Source of the DNA: Mesostigma viride
Lineage: Eukaryota > Streptophyta > Mesostigmatophyceae > Mesostigmatales > Mesostigmataceae
Length of the DNA: 22,500 nucleotides
Direction of reading: 5' to 3'
Assembly (NCBI GenBank): GCA_009746045.1
Contig: RPFO01000079.1
Span: 3,825,901 to 3,848,400, forward strand
Shown: positions 7,833-18,740 of the stretch, in pieces
Position numbering within the stretch: position 1 is the stretch's first letter
Layout: each line of letters begins with the position of its first letter
Notes under the pieces: model-generated
What the model saw: only the letters and a program-made list of their open reading frames with translations
Told to the model about the DNA's origin: nothing
Database searches by the model: none
Made by a program: the position numbers and the translations under genes

Positions 7833-9531
7833 CCCCTAAATGGTCTTGCTGCCGATTTTCCGCCAAAAATCGAGTTCCAGCCGATGCATCGGCCCCTTCT
7901 CGGGGGACCAGATGCCGCGAAATCTATTGAGAATTAGGAAACGTTTAGCTGAGAAGATCGAAAGTTTATAATTTTCCTCACAGCATGGTACTAGGGTTTG
8001 CATACTTTTGACAAAGTTATAGAGGTGTTCTGGCCGGTCAAAGTACAAGGGGTCAGGGTACTTTTCCACGTACAACGTGCATTCCGGAAAACGACGACCT
8101 GGCCATGGCGGCTTGCGCCCACGCATGGCATTTACGTTCGCGTTCGAATTTTCTGACCAAACTTAGGATATTGATTTTATACGTCCTAAAGATCATACAG
8201 GCCAATTTTTGGTTCGCGGGAATGCCATTTGATAGGTGTCGGCAGCGTTCTTGCTGGAAAAAACTGCGATCAGGCCGGACGATAGAAACGTTGACAGCAA
8301 TACCTTTACGGCGTATTTTAAAGGATATATTGGTTTCTTTGTACTTTTTATGATACATAGTAGTCGTAAACGTGCAAGGGTGGCCAGAAATCGCCGAATC
8401 CAGCGACCATGCAGCACAACTTTGGTGTGCCGAAATGCGCCATTTTGCGGCCACCGCCTGGGCCAAGGTAACGCCATCCATGCCTGGTAAAGCTCAAGCA
8501 TCGTTTTCCTATCGATGTTTGACGTTTATATATACGTTCTAGCTTGTGTAGCACATCCTTTTTGCATTATTCATGCTCTTTCTTGACCCTGGACTGGCCC
8601 CTTTCTAAAACACCCTTCTTAGATGCTTCCCTCAGTCAGTTGACCTGCCACAGGGTGATGGTGATAAGTTTTAGAGGCTGTATGGGTTTGAATACCTCCA
8701 TATATGTTTGTTATACATTTCCCATACACATATTGCATGAGTGTGAGGCAGTTGGCTGGTCTCTGTGGCATCATCAAGCACGTAACTGGTGAGTAAAAGC
8801 TTCCCATTGACAGCATGTGCCACCAGGTGTGCTGGCCATCACCTGGCAAGCTATAGCAGCTTAGGCCTAGTTTATCCTTGCTAGGGCAGGCTGAAATAGG
8901 CTCAACATCACTAGTTTGTTGGTGGCTGCCTCCTAGAATGCATGCCTTGCATAGGGTATCCGTACCACGTTACCTACGTGCATGGACAAGGTGGCACCTG
9001 CACATAGGTGCCATGTAAGGGCAGTGTGATGATGCAGTTATGTTTCCCCATCATTGTGGAAGGGAAATGTATTGTTTGGCATGGACATGGTTGGTGGCCA
9101 TATTAGTAGGTAGTATGCCCACCCCTACCCCCTTGGTTGCTTTTTACCAACGGTACCCCTATGGGCTGTACTGGGTGTAACTGCTGGTATACCCACCCAA
9201 ATGATGACCCCAATGGCTCAAACTGTTCAGCAACTAATTGTTTATCATCCCTGAAGTGGTAGGTGCCTAGGTCTTATAACATAATTCAAAATGCACATTC
9301 TACCAAAAATGAAAACGCGCGTCTTGACCCCCCTGACTTTGACGGCAGTTATACATGGCCTACCCTGCATATATGTGAGGTTGTGATGTACCAACCCGAA
9401 GGGCAACTCATGGACATGCTTGGCCCCCAAGGACAGCCATTGGATATGGGTAGGTTGGATGGCATCTGGTTTGCAAAATTGTGAAGATCCAGCCGATTTA
9501 TCGGCAGGATCTCAGACCATTTAGGGGTTAA
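7829..9531. mobile_element. piggyBac-like non-autonomous element with TTAA target duplication
   Basis: A 1,695-bp element (7833-9527) is flanked by TTAA on both sides (7829-7832 and 9528-9531), the piggyBac target duplication. The terminal inverted repeats start CCCCTAAATGGTCT at 7833 and end AGACCATTTAGGGG at 9527, an exact 14-bp match, which becomes 18-19 bp when the flanking TTAA and next base are counted. C-rich piggyBac-type ends are typical of the family. Near each end is a GCCGAT...ATCGGC hairpin (7880-7893 and 9492-9505). Removing the element with one TTAA leaves the integrase frame open across the junction, which supports these exact borders. No transposase or long convincing ORF is visible, so it would need a transposase in trans. 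Confidence 0.92.
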
Positions 9532-9532
9532 G

Positions 9533-9922
9533 GTCAAACTTAGGCCCGCCTTCTTAGGACCCTTCCATGTGTTGTCTAGAGTAGGAAATTTCTTATATAA
9601 AGTCGATATCCCTACCTCTTGGCAGACACATTCAAACACCTTTCATAGAAGCCAGCTGAAACTGTACCACCCTAGTACGTTCGCTGGTAGAGAGCTAGCG
9701 CCTGCCCCTTTAGAGCATAACCCTGACACTGGGGAAGTAGAAGACGAAGTAGAAAGCATCGTGGCCCATAGAGATATCAAAAAGGGCCGCGGTACCCAGC
9801 GTCAGTATAAAGTGAAGTGGATGTATGCTCGTAGTGAAGTAGATAAGGTCTGGTATACAGAGAGTGAGCTAGATGGGTGTAGTCGCCTGCTGCAGGAATA
9901 TAAAACCCTGCACAAGCTCTAG
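9533..9922 (+). pseudogene. Integrase C-terminus and chromodomain
   Basis: Resuming after the TTAA element, the frame encodes the integrase C-terminal motif FLGPFHVLSRVGNFLYKVDIP and FHRSQLKLYHP, common to Ty3/gypsy integrases (the GPF/Y module). It then encodes a chromodomain: EVESIVAHRDIKKG, QRQYKVKWMYARSEVDKVWY, and a final helix DGCSRLLQEYK. The aromatic positions of a chromodomain cage are partly visible (Y and W residues around KVKWMY and KVWY). Such a domain guides integration to marked chromatin in chromoviruses. The stop is at 9920-9922, and the next ORF begins 76 bases later. Confidence 0.9.
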
Positions 9923-9998
9923 TTGTAGACCTTCTCCTCTCTTATTTTATGTCTGCTGTCGACGGTTGGTTGGTTGTCCCCTCCCCTCCGCAGCCGTC

Positions 9999-12321
9999 AT
10001 GTCAGATCCTACCCCTCCGGCTGAGAGCCCGCTGCCGTCCCCGCCCCTACCGGACCCTGAGCTGTACTTCGAGGCCCTTCCGGGCCGCTGGGTGTCACGG
10101 TCCAGTTTTCCGGGCGGCTTCGTGCAGCCGGCCCTCCAGGCCCAACATGCGAGTTTAGTCAGGGCTGCTCTCTTCACGGTCACGTGGTACGGTCCTTCCC
10201 CTGATGAACCGCACCAGCTTGTTTTGCACGGGTTCGATGATGCCGGGCACTGTTTGTTAGGATGTGGCTCCCGCTGTCCAGCCATAGGACAGATAGCTGC
10301 GGTTCTCCAGTGCCCCCGGGTTTTTCCTACCTTTCTACCCCTGTGGGCCGCGCCTGCCTACGGGAGGTGTTCCCTTGGCTCCCGGCCGAGGGTGATGCGG
10401 AAGTAGATGAGAACCCCTGCGACCTTCTACGGGCAGTAGAGTTCATGGAGATAGCAGACCAGACAGCGGACGTAGGATTGGGCGACCCTACCCCTACGGG
10501 CGCGCCAGTAGAGGCCCAGTATTCTCCTGAATATTCGGCCTCCCCTGCGGCGTCCTCTTCTTCAGTGTCGGCGCCTTCCCCTGTCCCGTCTTCCCCGAGG
10601 TCGGTCCTGTGCGCATCGTTGGATCCTACCCCTTTGGGCTCTGGTCGTGAGCCTGATCCTCTCGCGGCGACAGTTTCTGCGATGCAGGCGCAGATCCAGT
10701 CCCTGACGGCGGCCTTCGGGGCCTTCATGGCGGCCCAGGCGCACGCTCCAGCCACGCCAGGTGGGGTGTCTGCCGCAGCTGTGCCCCCTTCCCCTTCGGT
10801 CGCCTTGACGTCTACGGGTCCGTCTGTGCCGCGCGAGCCCTCGGCGGCTGCGGTTCCCTCTGTTGCTGCGGCTCCTACGCCTTCGGCTACCGCTGCGCCT
10901 GCTACCGACGTACCTGCGCCTCGGCGCGAGTCCGCCGTCCCAGCGGCCGCGCCCGTCGCCGCCGCGTCCGAGCCGCCCACCACGTCAGCGCCGCCCTCGC
11001 GGGGTTTCTTCAGCGACCCGGGCGGTCTTCCCAGGCTTTGGGAGGGCGGTCCTCCGCAGAGGATCCCGGTGCCTGACTGGAGCTTAGACGGTAACCAGTC
11101 GTATGCCGGATTGCCTGTCCCCACGGGCCCTATTTTCAACATGTGGCCTGGTGGTGCTCCGCCCCCAGAGACCGGCGCGCCAGCGGCGGAGGCGGGTCCG
11201 TCGCGACCCCCTGCGGCATCGGGTCCGACGCGGCCCCCTGTTGTACCGGCGCCGTCTGCGTCTGTGCCGGTTCCTACCCCTTCGTCGGCCCCTGTCCCTT
11301 CGGCCCCGCGGTCTTTGGCTGCGGTTGTTCGGTCCAGTGGCTCTGACCCCGCGCCACCCGCGCTGCCGATTCCCTTCGGGAGTTGTCAGAGGGCGATCGG
11401 GATCGGGCCCCTTCTGTGGTGCATGCGACTCCGGAGTCGCGCGACACGCCTGTCTTTGGGTACGGTATGTCTGCGCTCGCCTGCCGCCAGTGTGACCTGC
11501 CGCGCGCCTCCGCCGAGCTTGCCATTTCGCCCATGTCCTACGGTTTCTCCCAGGTGTGTCGGGCGCCGCGGGACCGTGGCCTACCAGTTGAGACTGATCG
11601 GCCTCCTTTCGATATGGTTATTTTAGCTGATCCGGTGTTCCAGGGTGAGATCCTGGTTCGGCGCGTCCTGTATCGCTGGGCTAGGCGCCACAATGACTTG
11701 GACACCTACGGCGGGTTCCAGTGGGCTTACCCTCCGCCTCTGGGCATTATGGCCTCAGATGCCCTTACGGTAGAGTTTCCTGCGGTGCCGGGTGCCACGT
11801 ACAGCACGGTCCTTCAGCCCATCCTAGAGTGGGATGCCCGTCGTCCAGCGCCCATCCCGGGCCAGGGTTTGGACTCTCGGGGTCATCCTCCTCCCCGGGC
11901 TAGCGACTACCTCGAGACGTTCGGGTCGCGACAGTGTGCCCGTCGGTGGCGCTCCCGTGAGATTCGGCATATCCGGTTGTGGCCGTCCAACGTGGAGCCC
12001 CTGGTAGATCTGTTTTTCCCGACGGGTATGCGCCCTCGGATCCGGTACCATCGCCTGCTCCTGCGGGCTCTCTGCCTGATCGCGGTAGAGCCTTTCCTAC
12101 GCCTCTTTGCCTGTGGTTTCCTGGACTGGGCCCGGGGCCAGGTCGTTCTTACGCAGCATAGGTATTACTGGGCCTTCCTGGGTCTTTTTCCTGACGGCGT
12201 GTGGGCCGATGTTTTCCTCACTGTAGATAGGCACGACAATGCTGAGGATGTGTCTCACTACCAGGCGTACCTGGATGTCCTGCTGGCCTCCCGTGGTACT
12301 TACCAGACGGATGGCCATTAG
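9999..12321 (+). pseudogene. Extra GC-rich ORF downstream of pol, unknown function
   Basis: Starting at ATG 9999, coding-like text runs to the stop at 12319-12321, with frame changes near 10320-10360 and near 11370. The deduced product, about 770 residues, falls into three parts. The N-terminal part is Pro-rich with a short globular segment. The middle is long and Pro/Ala/Ser-rich, with a likely short coiled coil near 10660-10735 (repeating LAATVSAMQAQIQSL). The C-terminal part, from about 11380, is rich in Trp, Arg and Tyr (for example YGGFQWAYPPPLG and RIRYHRLLLRALCL). I recognise no family, and there is no clear signal peptide or membrane helix. It lies between pol and the polypurine tract in the same sense, the position of env-like ORFs in other retroelements. 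It is visibly more GC-rich than gag-pol, so it may have been acquired separately. A coat or second gag-like structural role is speculation. Confidence 0.6.
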
Positions 12322-12678
12322 ATAGAGGGCCTTAGGCCCGACCTGAGGGTGTTGTCCCTCCGGTATATAGAGTCGCCCTCACGTTCTGGCCAGTTGACTG
12401 GTCGTTCTTGGTCCTTGGTGCTGATGTGTTTACTCTGTGTGTCCTGCCCAGTGCCGTTCCCCCCGGCAAGGACTCTGTTCCAGGCAGTTAGGGGAACCTA
12501 CCACCAGGCTTGGTGCTGGCTAACCCTACACCACCCGGCGTGGTGGTGGAGACCGTGTGAACTATTGGTGCTTTGTATCTTGGATGGTCTGCCGACTGTG
12601 TTGGTGTGTGCTGGGTGCATTAGGTTTCCTACCCCTTGTTTCCTCCCTGTGCGTAGGGAGAGGGCTCCCTACCTTTGT
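12322..12678 (+). other. 3' untranslated part of the retroelement
   Basis: Between the last ORF and the polypurine tract I see no gene. The stretch has short palindromic GC-rich pieces (for example GGGCCTTAGGCCC at 12327-12339) and ends in the purine tract. It is assigned to the element by position only. Confidence 0.55.
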
Positions 12679-12689
12679 GGGGGGGGAGG
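12679..12689 (+). promoter_or_regulatory. Polypurine tract (plus-strand primer)
   Basis: The run GGGGGGGGAGG is followed at once by TG of a candidate LTR start (TGTTACG). In LTR retroelements a purine run resistant to RNase H primes plus-strand DNA just before the 3' LTR. Sense, position after the last ORF and the adjacent TG fit that role. Confidence 0.65.
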
Positions 12690-13028
12690 TGTTACGTCGC
12701 GTAACAATTCGTTGTAGTTACGGACGTAAATTAGGTCTTTTGCCTCGGTTGTCCCTAGGTTTACGTGTAGTTCCTACCGGGACATTACTGTCCTCGTAAC
12801 AGTACTGTGGTACATTGGGTGCCTTTGGGCGCCGCGCCGCGTACTTTATTAGTGGTCCTCATCCTTTGGTAGAATGTAGTGGACCAGCGTGCATCTGTGC
12901 ACCTGCCTGTATTTCTGTGGTTTTGAAGGCGAGGGCCAGGTCGGCCCGAGCCTGTTGGACCGTTGGTGACCATTTATGCACGTTCCGCTCCTTGTGTGGG
13001 CACTCGGCGTGTGTTAAATGAATTAACA
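12690..13028 (+). repeat. Candidate 3' LTR
   Basis: It starts TGTTACG directly after the polypurine tract. The first 17 bases form an inverted repeat (TGTTACG-TCG-CGTAACA). A proposed end is TTAACA at 13023-13028, which gives TG...CA borders and matching short inverted ends (TGTTA/TAACA). Length would be 339 bp. The 5' copy is outside the window, so the right border is a guess; a longer LTR running toward 13100 is possible. The left border is better supported than the right. Confidence 0.45.
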
Positions 13029-14464
<1,436 letters not shown>

Positions 14465-15600
14465 GTCCCACGCCGCACATCATGGGCAGCCGGCAGAGAT
14501 TTGGAAACGGCCGAGGGCCAGGACAGTGGGCCGGGGGGGCAGGGGGGGGGGGGTATTAATAACCCTGTCGGACCACCGGCGCGGGAATAAACTCGATCAA
14601 CTCCGGGTAAATGGGTATTTTTATTAACCAATAGGAATATCATTAGGTGAAGAGGTACCACGTATCGACCATCTGGTTACCCGCTGAGGGTAGTGTGATA
14701 GGTGAAAGGTTTAGAAAGGAGCATTGTGTGACCAGGGGAGCCAAGTGACGCGCGTAAGGTCACCGTGAGGAATGCAAGTAAACACCCTGTTGCGTCCCAG
14801 GAGAGCATGGAAGAGCTCCAAGGGGCTGGGCTTGTCATTGTTGGGCCAGGGGTCCCACACCTTGTATTGTTCTTGCGCCAAGAGCCAAGCGCGAATAAAC
14901 TCGATCAACTCAACGCGGCACCGGCATGGGCAGCAGAGATTTGGAAACGGCTTTTCGGTACAGGTACTGTGAAGTGGGAAGCCAAGGTCGGCCTGGTATC
15001 TGAACTCTGTTCTTGGAGGATGCTGGCCTCTGCATACATATTCGCGGGAAGATCCAGCGTTTCCCGGCAACGCAATACCAGGGTCGCCAGGGAACCGCGT
15101 GCCGCGTGAGATGAGTCAATCGACTCATGAATTGATAATAAAAGCCCTGCAGAAATATCTTCCCGCGGGACTTGGGTGACGTGCCGCGTCGCGTGGGTCG
15201 CGCCACGCTGCGCCGGCCGCACCCAGCACCCAGCAGTCCTTGTCCAGCAACGATCGCTTCTGTCTGAATTGACATGACGCTACTGTACTGTAGCTGCCCT
15301 GACGGACCGCCCCGTGCCCACCTTATCTTCCGGCAGTTCATGCTGATGCGGAACAGCTGTAACGGCTCGTGACGCGGGGGAGCTGACAGCATAAGAGACG
15401 ACGCTTGCTGTGTGAAGTTACGAAACTCGCGGGAGTTAATGGACAGGATATTGATGCGTCAGCGAATTGCCTCGCCCCGACGCCCTGGTAAGAATTGGCG
15501 TGATCCCATCGAGCGGCATCGCGAAACCATCAGCCACGAGGACTTGGGGAGCTCTAGGAGACGTGAAAGCGCTGCATCTTTGGCAGCATCCGCTTCTTCA
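14465..15600. other. Non-coding or fragmentary region with shuffled short repeats
   Basis: Two short sequence blocks occur twice here in direct orientation but in opposite order. Block A (AATAAACTCGATCAACTC) lies within 14579-14603 and 14889-14911. Block B (CAGAGATTTGGAAACGGC) lies within 14481-14511 and 14925-14951. Long G runs lie at 14532-14553. On the minus strand an open frame (15070-14711) contains VELIEFIRAWLLAQEQ and looks somewhat protein-like, with many Trp and charged residues, but I cannot assign it. Nothing else is supported. Confidence 0.5.
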
Positions 15601-15828
15601 GCCGACGTTATCCACTCTCTCCGCGATTTCCTTTCTCTTCCATACCTTTCCGGTAAGTTTCGCCTGCTTTTTTTGGAGCTTTGCGTGTGGTTTCAGGGCT
15701 CCGTTGACGGTGGCATTTGCCGTAGAATTGGCCTTGATTTTGGCATCCGATCTCGGTTTTGATGGCGTCCTCAGCTCTTCCAGAATGGTGGCTGCCTTTC
15801 CTCCTTCTTTTTTAGGCCTTGGTGGCAT
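15598..15828 (-). CDS. Possible short Lys-rich ORF, divergent from the Yippee gene
   Basis: A minus-strand ORF of 76 codons starts MPPRPKKEGGKAATILEEL and is rich in Lys, Ala and Asn. Its ATG is 186 bp from the Yippee ATG in the opposite direction, which would suit a shared promoter. A GT donor-like site (AAG/GTATGG) lies inside the ORF after the codons for KLTGK, so it could be a first exon. I recognise no family, and low-complexity composition makes chance likely. Confidence 0.22.
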   Translation of the reverse strand: MPPRPKKEGGKAATILEELRTPSKPRSDAKIKANSTANATVNGALKPHAKLQKKQAKLTGKVWKRKEIAERVDNVG

Positions 15829-16014
15829 GTTGTTGTTTGATTCGGCCTCCAGTACTCATGCCGATGCTGACCATGTTGGCCCTTCTGGCAACCATTGCCC
15901 ATCGAATTGCAGGGATTCGAGTTCTGGCTGGCGCAATCCTGTGCCCCCTTGGAACCGATTCCGGGTACTTTCCACTTGATCCTCTTCCCAGCCTTCTCTA
16001 CCCCCGCCTCGGAC

Positions 16015-17729
16015 ATGGGACGCCCCTTCAAGCAGTTCTTGAATGGCCCTCGGATCTACAGCTGCAGCAACTGCCGCTGCCATAATGCGGACCACGACGA
16101 GATCCTCAGCAAGTCCTTCCAGGGGAGGCACGGCCGCGCGTACCTTTTCAACAACGTGTAAGTAGGCGCCCGTTGATTTCCGGTTATCGCTCCAGGTAGT
16201 ACAATGTCCCATCTTTCGCTATGCAGGTATCAAGCCTAAAAAAATTGCGATCGTAAGCGACCCCTGAGCATTTTGGTCTGATTGGCGCCCACTAATCCAG
16301 TTGCATTCTCAACAGATGCCTTTGCAGAGCTGGTTCGTCCTCTTTCCACATTTGTGCTGTTGTGATTCTACACAGAACCACAGTTCTTCAGTATCTCTCA
16401 TAGACCAAGGCAGGAAATGCATGAGAATCTCATGGATTCAATGCCCAGTTCCTATCACCTCTTCCTCATGCATCTCTCCGCCATGTACCGACGTATCGGA
16501 CACCTCCCCGTTCCCCCATGCACCGTTCCTTTTGCCCCCTTCCTCTTCGAATTCCTTACTGTTTTCTCTTCTGCCCCCCCGCTTCCTACTTCTCACTGCA
16601 TTCTTTCGTAGTGGCCCCCTCTTCCTGTTCCTTCTTGCTTTCTATCCTGCTGCCCTCCATCCTCCCGTTGCGTATTGCATTCGCTTGTACTGCCCGTTCC
16701 GCCTGTCGCGCGTTTCCCGCTGCTTGCTGTATCCTGTTTGTTGCATCCTACTCCCCCTCGTCTTCCTTTTGCGTATTGCACTCATTCTGCCGCCCCTTTT
16801 CTTCCTATTTCTTCTTCTACTTTTTCTACTCCTTATTCTATCCTTATGCCCACCAGCGTGAACATGAGGCTCGTCCCATGGCTTATTTATGCGAATGCGT
16901 GTGCCCGACCCCCCGACCCCCCCCCCCCAACCCCAGTGTGAATGTGACGCTGGGCCCGAAGGAGGACCGTCTGCTCATCACGGGCCTGCACACGGTGGCC
17001 GACATCTACTGCAGCACGTGCCAGTCGGTGCTCGGCTGGAAATACGTGAGTGTGCGCGCGCGCGGCATTCGTGTTGACTCCGTACGTGCACGTGTTGACA
17101 ATGGCAAACGCGAAATACATGGGTGCGCACGTGACACATGCTGATTACACATTTGACGCGATGATTGTTGCTGCAACGTGGTGTTAGTTGTTGCAAAGGC
17201 GCCCACGTGGCGCATGTGGGTGCCACGTTACGTGTAGAGAAGAGGAATCCAAGGGATGTGAGGGTTGCCTTGATAAAGTGGTATCTTAGCTCGTCCTTTC
17301 TCTGTCGGCTGTTTGTTTGGGATCCAGAGGATCGTACCCGGTGCGATCTGTGACATTTTGCAGCAGCTCTTGCATGCCATTCCTTTCTTGTTTCTTTCCC
17401 TGGGTGCGTGCATGCCCGCAGAGTAGTAACTATGCGCACAATTCTAGTCTCTTGAAGGGATAGCTAGGGTCAAGAACACTTTCTTCTGTTAAGCCACGTT
17501 CGCTCTTGAGTTTGCATTTGTACCCAGTTGCCGTGGTCTGTTGGGGATTCCCTGCGTGTCTGCCTTGGACTCGTCGCTCGCCCGCTCTAACAATGCCCCA
17601 CCTTGTGTGAATGCGGCCGCACTTTTCTGCGTGCACACAACGCAGGAGCAAGCGTTTGAGGAAAGCCAGAAGTACAAGGAGGGCAAGTTTATCATCGAGA
17701 AGGCCAAGATGATGAAGGAGAACTGGTGA
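16015..17729 (+). CDS. Yippee-family zinc-binding protein, three exons
   Basis: The exons are 16015-16157, 16937-17045 and 17646-17729 (TGA included). They give 111 residues, the family's normal length. Introns have GT-AG ends: donors GTGTAAGT and TACGTGAGT, acceptors CCCCAG and CGCAG, with phase 2 then phase 0. The zinc ligands are C17, C20, C73 and C76, exactly the Yippee signature CX2CX52CX2C. Other hallmarks are [32 protein letters not shown] and YKEGKFIIE. The MGR-F start matches plant Yippee-like proteins, so no upstream exon is needed. Yippee proteins form a Mis18/cereblon-like beta fold, bind zinc, and in animals act in the nucleus and centrosome; some are parts of CTLH-type ubiquitin ligases. 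The job here is unknown. A TGTAA element at 18104-18108, the chlorophyte poly(A) signal, could end the transcript. Confidence 0.93.
16158..16936 (+). other. Yippee intron 1 with long pyrimidine-rich tract
   Basis: The 779-bp intron between exons 1 and 2 carries a strongly C/T-rich stretch from about 16500 to 16860 and a run of ten C at 16919-16928 just before the acceptor at 16935-16936. The tract is far longer than an ordinary 3' splice-site pyrimidine tract. No coding sequence is supported in it. Confidence 0.8.
17046..17645 (+). other. Yippee intron 2
   Basis: A 600-bp GT-AG intron in phase 0. It begins with GTGAGTGTGCGCGCGCG and contains repeated GCACGT/ACGTG pieces at about 17085-17235. 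No coding sequence or RNA gene is evident. Confidence 0.8.
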
Positions 17730-17730
17730 A

Positions 17731-17784
17731 GGCGACAAGTTCATCATCGAGAAGGCGGAGATGGGGAGGGATCGTTGGCGGTAA
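17731..17784 (+). pseudogene. Partial tandem copy of the last Yippee exon
   Basis: Beginning one base after the base that follows the Yippee TGA, codons for GDKFIIEKAEM continue to a TAA at 17782-17784. They mirror [11 protein letters not shown] of exon 3 at 17682-17717, offset by 52 bp and in a frame shifted by one. It is either a duplication relic in the 3' UTR or an alternative C-terminus. There is no separate acceptor directly before it. Confidence 0.65.
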
Positions 17785-17994
17785 CGGGCCGGGGGATCGG
17801 CCCTTGAGGGCTGACAGAGGGGACGTATGCGCCCATTTAACGGAGGATTCAGCTTTAACAGAGAATGGGCGCCCCGGTAGATTTTGGTGCCACGGGCGTA
17901 GGAACTGTGGAATCGCGCTTGTGGCACGTGCGGCAGTACCTAGGCGGCGGAGTCCAGCCAATGGGGGCAGGGGGGACTCTCACCCCCCAGCCCG

Positions 17995-18016
17995 TGTATA
18001 TAAATGTATATAAAAC
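17995..18016 (+). promoter_or_regulatory. Doubled TATA-like sequence
   Basis: TATATAAA and TATATAAAA lie 11 bp apart downstream of the Yippee gene. They look like TATA boxes, but no clear gene follows, so a promoter role is unproven. Confidence 0.2.
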
Positions 18017-18108
18017 CACCAAGTGCGGTGCAGGATGTTGGACGGAGGCCCCATTGTGGGGTCGGCGCCAGCATTAGCGCTGCAGGGATGATGTGTGACC
18101 GGTTGTAA

Positions 18109-18740
18109 AGGTTAAGAAGGCAAGCGGTGCATGCCTGGCATCCCACATGTGTGTATCAGGCTGACGGAGCGCGCCATTCGCTGGCTGTCACATTGGAAGC
18201 TGGCAGTGGTTCAGCAGCCTCAAGTGGGCAACAGGGATTGCATCGCATGACTCTAGTATCTCTCTGATGGGGCAGGTACCTTAATCTCCCTTTTTGCTTG
18301 TTGCAGTCATCGATGATGCCGCCAGCAAGGACTTGGAATTTTGCGCAGAATGCAGATGTCAAGCGGTGTTTGCTTTTGGTAGGAGGAGAATCTCTTTATT
18401 CTCATCTAAATTCAGGAGTGGTAATGAATTGCTTACTCCTCTTGCCTCACTTTGGAACCAGGCACTTGCCTGGAAGCGTGTGTAGCTGGACCCACTTTGT
18501 ATATAACTTGCAATGAAATGTGTTAGAACCTGTCAGGGTACCATTTGCAATGAGCGTCAGAACTACAGTAACCTCGTGCACACCAAGCTCTTGTTAGATA
18601 TTGTGGGCCTATCTCGACCCCAATCCGAGGGCTGCTCCATGGTTCCCCAACAGGACTGCGTGTAATTAATGAACCTGTGCAGCTCGTTAATTAATTAGAC
18701 TCGTGCTCGGACCGTTGGGGAGTCACGGAGCATCAACCCC
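18109..18740. other. Intergenic stretch without a supported gene
   Basis: A pyrimidine-rich run ending in TTGTTGCAG at 18298-18306 looks like a splice acceptor, and short ORFs follow it (18294-18516). They match no family I know and have no start or donor partner that I can support. An AT-rich pair of TTAATTA pieces lies at 18664-18697, just before the GATG array. Confidence 0.35.

Noticed and set aside
8053-8481. 142-codon minus-strand ORF inside the TTAA element
   Set aside because: No piggyBac transposase motif and several overlapping ORFs of similar length on both strands, as expected by chance.
10327-11142. Long minus-strand ORF (271 codons) opposite the extra retroelement ORF
   Set aside because: Ala/Gly/Thr-rich shadow of the GC-rich, Pro/Ala-rich sense ORF; GC-rich sequence rarely contains stops on the other strand.
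16301-16861. 186-codon hydrophobic ORF in Yippee intron 1
   Set aside because: A product of the pyrimidine-rich tract (Leu/Pro/Ser/Phe codons). It lies wholly inside a well-supported intron.
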